Assembly: GCA_020252865.1 (NCBI GenBank)
Contig: JADCCH010000204.1
Span: forward strand, 1 to 5,607
Direction of reading: 5' to 3'
Length of the DNA stretch: 5,607 nucleotides
From: Methylobacterium sp.
GTDB lineage: Bacteria > Pseudomonadota > Alphaproteobacteria > Rhizobiales > Beijerinckiaceae
Part shown: positions 1 through 5,607 of the stretch, piece by piece
How positions within the stretch are numbered: position 1 is the first letter of the stretch
Layout of the letters: every line of letters starts with the position of its first letter
Notes under the pieces: model-generated
Told to the model about the DNA's origin: nothing
Database searches by the model: none
The model's input: the letters and a program-made list of their open reading frames with translations, nothing else
Translations under genes and position numbers: made by a program

Positions 1-1
1 C

Positions 2-157
2 ACCTATAATTTCCCGCACGGGCGCGTGACCGACCACCGCATCAACCTCACGCTCTACAAGATCGAGGCGATCCTGGAGGGCGGTGGCCTCGAGGAACTG
101 ATCGAGGCGCTGATCACCGAGCATCAGGCGCGTCTGCTCGCCGGGGAAGAGGCGTGA
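2..157 (+). CDS. prfA: Peptide chain release factor 1, C-terminal end (partial)
   Basis: Release factor 1 recognises the UAA and UAG stop codons in the ribosomal A site and triggers peptide release. Only the last 51 codons and the TGA stop are present; the start lies upstream of the window and base 1 is the third base of a split codon. The visible segment begins [20 protein letters not shown], a near-perfect match to the conserved block of bacterial RF1, followed by the usual acidic helical tail ([12 protein letters not shown]) and a short end, LLAGEEA. The GGQ loop and the stop-codon-reading tripeptide lie upstream and cannot be checked. The block has His where E. coli RF1 has Gln (NFPQGR), a minor change. 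RF2 shares this fold, but the [16 protein letters not shown] wording and the adjacent prmC favour RF1. The stop codon overlaps the prmC start, so the two genes are almost certainly cotranscribed. Confidence 0.96.
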   Translation, partial: TYNFPHGRVTDHRINLTLYKIEAILEGGGLEELIEALITEHQARLLAGEEA

Positions 158-1014
158 GCGGGACGTTCCGGCCCGACATGCGGCGCGCTGAAGCGCTGGA
201 TGTGCTGGCAACGGCCTTCGGCAAGGCGGGTTTCGAGGATTGCCGCCTCATGGCGCGCCGGCTTCTGGCGGATGCCCTCGGCGTGGAGCCGGGCGATCTG
301 GTGCTGGATCCGGATCGCCTGATCGGCAAAACGGCGGAGCGTCTCGGTCCGGCCCTGTCGCGCGCGCTCAAGGGCGAACCGCTGACACGAATCGCGGGGC
401 GACGCAGTTTCCACGGCCGGGATTTCCGCGTGACGCCGGATGTGCTCGACCCCCGTCCCGAGACCGAATTGCTGGTGGAGGAGATGCTGAAGCGCCTGGC
501 GGGGCAGCGGGCACCGCGCCTGCTCGATCTTGGCACGGGTTCGGGCGCGATCATCCTCACATTGCTGGCCGAAATCCCCGAGGCGACCGGCGTGGCGGCG
601 GATCTCTCGCCCGCAGCGCTTGCGGTGGCGGGGAGGAATGCGGAAGCCTTGGGCGTCGCCGCTCGGGTGGCTTTCCATCAGGGTGATCTGTTCGCGGGGC
701 TCGCCGGGCCGTTCGACGCCATTCTCTCCAACCCACCCTATATTCCCAGTGCCGATCTCGCGGGTCTCGAACCGGCGGTTCGGGATTTCGACCCTCCCCT
801 CGCGCTCGATGGCGGGGCGGATGGGCTTGCCTTCTACCGGCGCATCGCAGGCGAGGCGCGCGCTTTTCTCGCGCCTGGCGGATGGCTGGGCGTCGAACTG
901 GGAGCGGGGCAATCCGAAAGCGTGATTGTCTTGCTGGAACAGGCCGGTTTCCAGAATATTGCGGTCCGGCACGACCTTTCCGGGCATGCGCGGCATCTCC
1001 TTGGCCGGGGATGA
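154..1014 (+). CDS. prmC: Release factor glutamine N5-methyltransferase PrmC (HemK)
   Basis: PrmC transfers a methyl group from S-adenosylmethionine to the side-chain amide of the Gln in the GGQ motif of release factors, raising peptide-release efficiency; it acts in the cytosol. The 286-residue product is close to the family length (277 in E. coli). Residues 1-100 form the helical substrate-binding domain and end in the conserved RPETE (101-105). The Rossmann methyltransferase domain has the SAM loop DLGTGSG (125-131), an acidic residue after strand 2 (D150), the catalytic NPPY motif (193-196) that holds the target amide, GGADGL (220-225) and PGG (241-243). All diagnostic motifs are intact. 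The chosen start is GTG at 154, overlapping the prfA TGA by four bases, with a GGGGA Shine-Dalgarno-like stretch at 143-147. An ATG at 178 would remove only eight residues and has weaker upstream purines. Translational coupling to prfA places the enzyme beside its substrate. Confidence 0.97.
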   Translation: MSGTFRPDMRRAEALDVLATAFGKAGFEDCRLMARRLLADALGVEPGDLVLDPDRLIGKTAERLGPALSRALKGEPLTRIAGRRSFHGRDFRVTPDVLDPRPETELLVEEMLKRLAGQRAPRLLDLGTGSGAIILTLLAEIPEATGVAADLSPAALAVAGRNAEALGVAARVAFHQGDLFAGLAGPFDAILSNPPYIPSADLAGLEPAVRDFDPPLALDGGADGLAFYRRIAGEARAFLAPGGWLGVELGAGQSESVIVLLEQAGFQNIAVRHDLSGHARHLLGRG

Positions 1015-1313
1015 CACAAAGGGGCCCGATGCCTTTGCTTGCAACCCTGCGAAAGAGCCGCTAAGGAAACATCTGGTGGTGCACGCGTCGGGGTCGTCCG
1101 GGGGTTGGATCCGACGCAGCCGGGACAGGCATCGCCTCTTTCCGTCACGTTGATCGAGCCGGCAGAGCCGGGATCCTTGACCGAGAGACCTGTCGCAAGG
1201 CCCGCGCTCCTTCCGGGGTGCCGGACGCGACGAACGGGGATTATTTCCCCTGATGACAGCCTCCAGGCAACGCCAAGCCAGCCCGGAAACCGAGCCAGCC
1301 GAGAAAAACGCGG
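1015..1313 (+). other. Hairpin-rich intergenic gap, possible 5' leader of the DUF4167 gene
   Basis: This 299-base stretch holds no convincing gene. Short open frames cross it on both strands, but they are Arg/Pro/Gly-rich, lack ribosome binding sites and resemble no family I recognise. It contains several perfect inverted repeats: an 8-base pair CGATGCCT/AGGCATCG (1027-1034 with 1127-1134), a 7-base pair GCGTCGG/CCGACGC (1085-1091 with 1111-1117), CCGGC-AGA-GCCGG (1159-1171), TCCGG-GGTG-CCGGA (1212-1225) and GGGGA-TTATT-TCCCC (1236-1250). GGATCC occurs twice (1107 and 1171). None of the hairpins is followed by a T-run, so none is a standard terminator. I see no clear sigma-70 promoter and do not recognise a known riboswitch class. 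The region could be an untranslated leader, an sRNA gene, or simply GC-rich spacer where short palindromes arise by chance. Confidence 0.4.
1236..1250 (+). repeat. Perfect inverted repeat (hairpin) 64 bases before the DUF4167 start
   Basis: GGGGA-TTATT-TCCCC makes a 5-bp perfect stem with an AT-only 5-base loop, which stands out against the GC-rich surroundings. A second hairpin, TCCGG-GGTG-CCGGA, lies just upstream at 1212-1225. No T-run follows, so it does not read as an intrinsic terminator. It may be a structural element of the leader RNA or a dyad for a DNA-binding protein; the sequence alone does not decide this. Confidence 0.4.
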
Positions 1314-2114
1314 ATGAGACCAGGACAGAACAAGCGCATGCGGGGTCGCAACCGTCGCGGGCCCAACCCGTTGACGCGTTCTTATGAATCGAACGGTCCG
1401 GATGTGAAAGTCCGCGGCACGGCCCAGCACATCGCCGAGAAATACACCCAGCTCGCACGCGATGCGCATCTCTCCGGCGATCCGGTGGCTGCGGAGAGCT
1501 ATCTGCAGCACGCCGAGCATTACTACCGTCTGATCGCCGCGGCCGTGCAGGCCCAGCAGGCTGCGCTTTCAGGCCAGGCCGATGATCGCGACGACGATGA
1601 TGACGATTTCGACCCCTCCTCGGATCGTTTCACCTTCCGCTCGCCGCAGGCGATGCAACAGCAGAATGGCGGCGCCTCCTACAGTTCCGGCGGCGAGCGC
1701 CAGAGCGGCGAATTCGCTTCCGGCGAACAGCCGGCCGAAGGCGAAAGCGGGGAAGGCCAGGCTCAGCCGCGCATGGTTGGCGAGGGTGGTTTCCAGCCAC
1801 GTCCTCCGCGTGAGGATCGTCGCGGTGGCCGCCATGATCGCGACCGCGATCGCAACCGGTTCCGCGATAATGATCGCTTCCAGCAACCGCGCCGTCCGCC
1901 GGTCGAGGTCGAGGGCACCGGCGATCAGCCCGATCTGCCGGCTTTCCTCACCATGCCCGCGCGTGCGGTTGGCCCGGAAGGCGATGTCGATGGTCCGCCC
2001 GAAGCGGGCGAGGGGGATGACGGCCGCGGGCCGTTCCGCCATCGTCGCCGCCGTCGCGGCCGGAGTGGCCGCCCCGAGGGCGCGCTGGCCGGCGAAGGTG
2101 AAAACGAGGCCTGA
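1314..2114 (+). CDS. DUF4167 domain-containing protein, basic and mostly disordered
   Basis: The 266-residue product opens with MRPGQNKRMRGRNRRGPNPL and continues through TRSYESNGPDVKVRGTAQHI to a helical segment with KYTQLARDAHLSGDPVAAESYLQHAEHYYR (residues 43-72). That is the signature of DUF4167, a family of unknown function in Alphaproteobacteria. The helical part looks like a single TPR-like helix pair. The rest is low complexity: an aspartate run (DRDDDDDDFD, 91-100), a Gly/Glu/Gln/Ser-rich stretch (about 115-165), an Arg/Asp-rich stretch with DRDRDRNR (175-182), a short LPAFLT motif (208-213) that I recall recurring in this family, and an RHRRRRRGR patch (242-250). There is no signal peptide or membrane segment, so it is probably cytosolic. 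The arginine patches suggest RNA or ribosome binding, which is inference. The ATG at 1314 gives the conserved N-terminus, but upstream there is only a weak purine stretch (1301-1308). A strong terminator follows. Confidence 0.93.
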   Translation: MRPGQNKRMRGRNRRGPNPLTRSYESNGPDVKVRGTAQHIAEKYTQLARDAHLSGDPVAAESYLQHAEHYYRLIAAAVQAQQAALSGQADDRDDDDDDFDPSSDRFTFRSPQAMQQQNGGASYSSGGERQSGEFASGEQPAEGESGEGQAQPRMVGEGGFQPRPPREDRRGGRHDRDRDRNRFRDNDRFQQPRRPPVEVEGTGDQPDLPAFLTMPARAVGPEGDVDGPPEAGEGDDGRGPFRHRRRRRGRSGRPEGALAGEGENEA

Positions 2115-2118
2115 ATAA

Positions 2119-2132
2119 CTTGAAAAATCAAG
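2119..2132. repeat. Small AT-rich hairpin between the convergent genes
   Basis: CTTGA-AAAA-TCAAG is a perfect 5-bp inverted repeat with a 4-base loop, five bases after the DUF4167 stop codon. Read on the - strand it becomes CTTGA-TTTT-TCAAG followed by TTATT. It could therefore support termination of the convergent MOSC transcript together with the stronger hairpin at 2140-2157. The stem is weak, so any role is tentative. Confidence 0.4.
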
Positions 2133-2139
2133 GAATTGA

Positions 2140-2162
2140 GGGCGGCTTCGGTCGCCCTTTTT
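2140..2162 (+). terminator. Intrinsic terminator of the DUF4167 gene
   Basis: GGGCGGC-TTCG-GTCGCCC forms a 7-bp stem (2140-2146 with 2151-2157, including one G-T pair) closed by the very stable C(UUCG)G tetraloop, followed directly by TTTTT (2158-2162). It lies 25 bases after the DUF4167 stop and ends five bases before the stop of the convergent MOSC gene. In the reverse direction the stem is preceded by AAAAA but followed by TCAATTCC rather than a T-run, so it is a much better terminator for the + strand than for the - strand. Confidence 0.92.
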
Positions 2163-2166
2163 CGTC

Positions 2167-2973
2167 TCAGGGCACAGTCAGCGCATCGCCCGGCCGGATG
2201 AGACCCGAGCGAAGGATGCGGGCATAGACCCCGCAATCATGGTGCGCGAGATTCTGCTCCAGAAGTGCCACCATCCGCAGGTCGCGGATGCCTGCACGCG
2301 GGTCGACGTCGATGGCGGCACATCGGTCGATGCGCCGGGTGATTTCGAGTTCGGCCTCGCCGATTTTCACCCGCTGGCCCACGAGATCGAACTCGGCCCA
2401 GGGCGCAAGCCCCTCCACCAGCAGGTTGCCGCGAAAGCGCAGGGGATCGATGCTCGCACGGTTCGCGAGCCTGGCAATGGCCTCCACGCTGGCGCGGTTG
2501 ATGATCGAGAGGAAGCCATGCCGCGAATCCATGAAGCGGTGGCCCGGCGGCGCGACGAGCAGGCGTGCCGGGCCGCGCATCTCCCCGCCCATATAGCTCT
2601 CGAAGAAGCGCTCGATGGCGGCGCGGCCCGTTTCCTCATCCACGACGCCGCTCGCGACCACCCCGCCGCCCTGGCTGAGGGTGAGCCGGCGCGTGGCATC
2701 CTCGAAGCGTGCCGCGATGCGCGCCAGCTTCTCGTTGCGCATGAGCATCAGGAATTTCTGCTTCGGCAGATGCTCGGGCGCGGCGGGATCGAACCCCGAG
2801 GGGGCGTTCTCGATCGCCATCAGGCGGTCACCAGGAAAATGCTCGCCTTCCGTGAGATGCGCCTCGGGAATCTCCTCCGGCGAGAGGCCCTTCACGGGGT
2901 AGCGATAAAGCGCGGCGAGGCGCGCTCCATCATTTTGATGCGCGGCAAGCTGCGGTTGGGCGATTTCCGACAT
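2167..2973 (-). CDS. MOSC domain-containing protein (YcbX/mARC-like, predicted Moco-binding)
   Basis: The product is 268 residues from the chosen start. Residues 18-130 match the MOSC N-terminal beta-barrel domain (LAALYRYPVKGLSPEE, then GDRLMAIEN). Residues 135-267 match the MOSC domain: FLSIINRASVEAI (154-166), DPLRFRGNLLVEGLAPWAE (176-194), a VKIGEAELEI strand (202-211), RRIDRCAAIDVDP with Cys218 (213-225), and CGVYARILRSGLIRPGDAL near the end. In this superfamily (Moco sulfurase C-terminal domain, mARC, E. coli YcbX and YiiM) the equivalent Cys ligates molybdenum, so a Moco-dependent reductase or cofactor-carrier role is likely; substrate and partner are unknown. There is no 2Fe-2S ferredoxin domain, unlike YcbX, so any electron donor would be a separate protein. 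The ATG at 2973 has AGGA eight bases upstream; an in-frame GTG at 3012 would add 13 basic residues but has no such site. The gene is convergent with DUF4167 and divergent from clpB, so it is probably its own transcription unit. Confidence 0.9.
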   Translation of the reverse strand: MSEIAQPQLAAHQNDGARLAALYRYPVKGLSPEEIPEAHLTEGEHFPGDRLMAIENAPSGFDPAAPEHLPKQKFLMLMRNEKLARIAARFEDATRRLTLSQGGGVVASGVVDEETGRAAIERFFESYMGGEMRGPARLLVAPPGHRFMDSRHGFLSIINRASVEAIARLANRASIDPLRFRGNLLVEGLAPWAEFDLVGQRVKIGEAELEITRRIDRCAAIDVDPRAGIRDLRMVALLEQNLAHHDCGVYARILRSGLIRPGDALTVP

Positions 2974-2981
2974 TCCTTTGA

Positions 2982-2985
2982 TCCT
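2982..2985 (-). promoter_or_regulatory. Ribosome binding site deciding the MOSC gene start
   Basis: On the - strand AGGA lies eight bases before the ATG at 2973, within GGGGCAGGATCAAAGGA. This supports the 268-residue form over the 281-residue form beginning at GTG 3012, which has no purine-rich site at the right distance. Confidence 0.65.
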
Positions 2986-3069
2986 GCCCCTTTTGTTGCG
3001 GATTGGCCACACCTACATTGCGGAAGGACAGCCGTTGCTATCGCGGGGCGGCCGCCACTTCGCCAAATG

Positions 3070-3074
3070 AGGGA
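3070..3074 (+). promoter_or_regulatory. Ribosome binding site of clpB
   Basis: AGGGA ends five bases before the clpB ATG at 3080, within the purine-rich stretch GAGGGAAGAG. An in-frame TGA at 3068-3070 sits directly upstream, so translation cannot start earlier in this frame. Together these fix the start. Confidence 0.8.
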
Positions 3075-3079
3075 AGAGC

Positions 3080-5607
<2,528 letters not shown>

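Larger units (their letters stand above)
2974..3079. other. Divergent intergenic region between the MOSC gene and clpB
   Basis: These 106 bases separate two divergent start codons and must carry at least the clpB promoter, and probably one for the MOSC gene. I looked for a sigma-32 type promoter (CTTGAA-like -35 with CCCCAT-like -10), as expected for a heat-shock gene, and found no convincing match. TTGTTG (2993-2998) with TACATT (3014-3019) is the best sigma-70-like pair facing clpB, but its 15-base spacing is short. On the - strand, TTGGCG (3061-3066) with GATAGC (3037-3042) is weak. A CIRCE element (TTAGCACTC inverted repeat) is absent. The presence of promoters is inferred from the layout, not seen. 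Confidence 0.45.

Noticed and set aside
1177..1205. TTGACC at 1177-1182 as a -35 box for the DUF4167 gene.
   Set aside because: No AT-rich -10 box lies 16-18 bases downstream (the sequence there is GC-rich), so a promoter cannot be supported.
1039..1317. A 92-codon + strand frame in the prmC-DUF4167 gap that overlaps the DUF4167 start by four bases.
   Set aside because: The overlap looks coupled, but the frame starts at TTG without a ribosome binding site and has a low-information Pro/Arg/Gly composition with no known family. It was kept as non-coding.
124..1458. A 444-codon open frame on the - strand opposite prmC and the following gap.
   Set aside because: It is antisense to a clear prmC with all motifs intact. 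Its translation is Arg/Ser/Pro-rich with no recognisable domain; such frames arise from GC-rich codon bias.
1575..1606. Purine-rich GAT/GAC repeats and GATCGCGA-type repeats (also near 1835-1855) as possible DNA repeats.
   Set aside because: They are in frame inside the DUF4167 gene and encode its aspartate run and DRDRDR stretch, so protein composition explains them.
3046..3053. Palindrome GCGGCCGC in the clpB spacer as a possible operator.
   Set aside because: It is a NotI-type palindrome expected by chance in GC-rich DNA and matches no regulator site I recognise.

Overview
The window reads as chromosomal DNA from a GC-rich alphaproteobacterium, most likely of the Rhizobiales (Hyphomicrobiales). 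The evidence is the strong G/C preference at third codon positions, a DUF4167 protein (a family I know mainly from this class), and the gene order prfA - prmC - DUF4167 - clpB, which I recall from rhizobial and Brucella-type genomes. Nothing indicates a plasmid, phage, insertion sequence, integrase, CRISPR array, tRNA or rRNA.

Layout, left to right. Bases 2-157 hold the last 51 codons of prfA (release factor 1) on the + strand. prmC starts inside the prfA stop codon (GTGA overlap) and runs 154-1014; it encodes the methyltransferase that modifies the Gln of the GGQ motif in release factors. A 299-base gap (1015-1313) follows. It has no convincing gene but several short perfect inverted repeats. 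The DUF4167 gene (1314-2114, +) encodes a basic, largely disordered protein and ends in a clear intrinsic terminator (2140-2162). Convergent to it on the - strand is a MOSC-domain protein (2167-2973), probably a molybdenum-cofactor-binding enzyme of the YcbX/mARC kind. A 106-base divergent spacer separates it from clpB (3080 to the window end, +), which encodes the ClpB/Hsp100 disaggregase and lacks only its last codons here.

How the genes work together. prfA and prmC form a translation-termination pair, with the enzyme co-translated with its substrate. clpB is a protein-quality-control gene that dissolves aggregates with DnaK. The DUF4167 protein has unknown function; its arginine-rich N-terminus suggests nucleic-acid or ribosome contact, which would fit its place beside a translation operon. 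The MOSC gene shows no functional link to its neighbours.

Overall this is a conserved housekeeping region. I do not see a novel defence, mobile or biosynthetic system. The points most worth a second look are the DUF4167 protein, the hairpin-rich gap before it, and the MOSC gene between DUF4167 and clpB.
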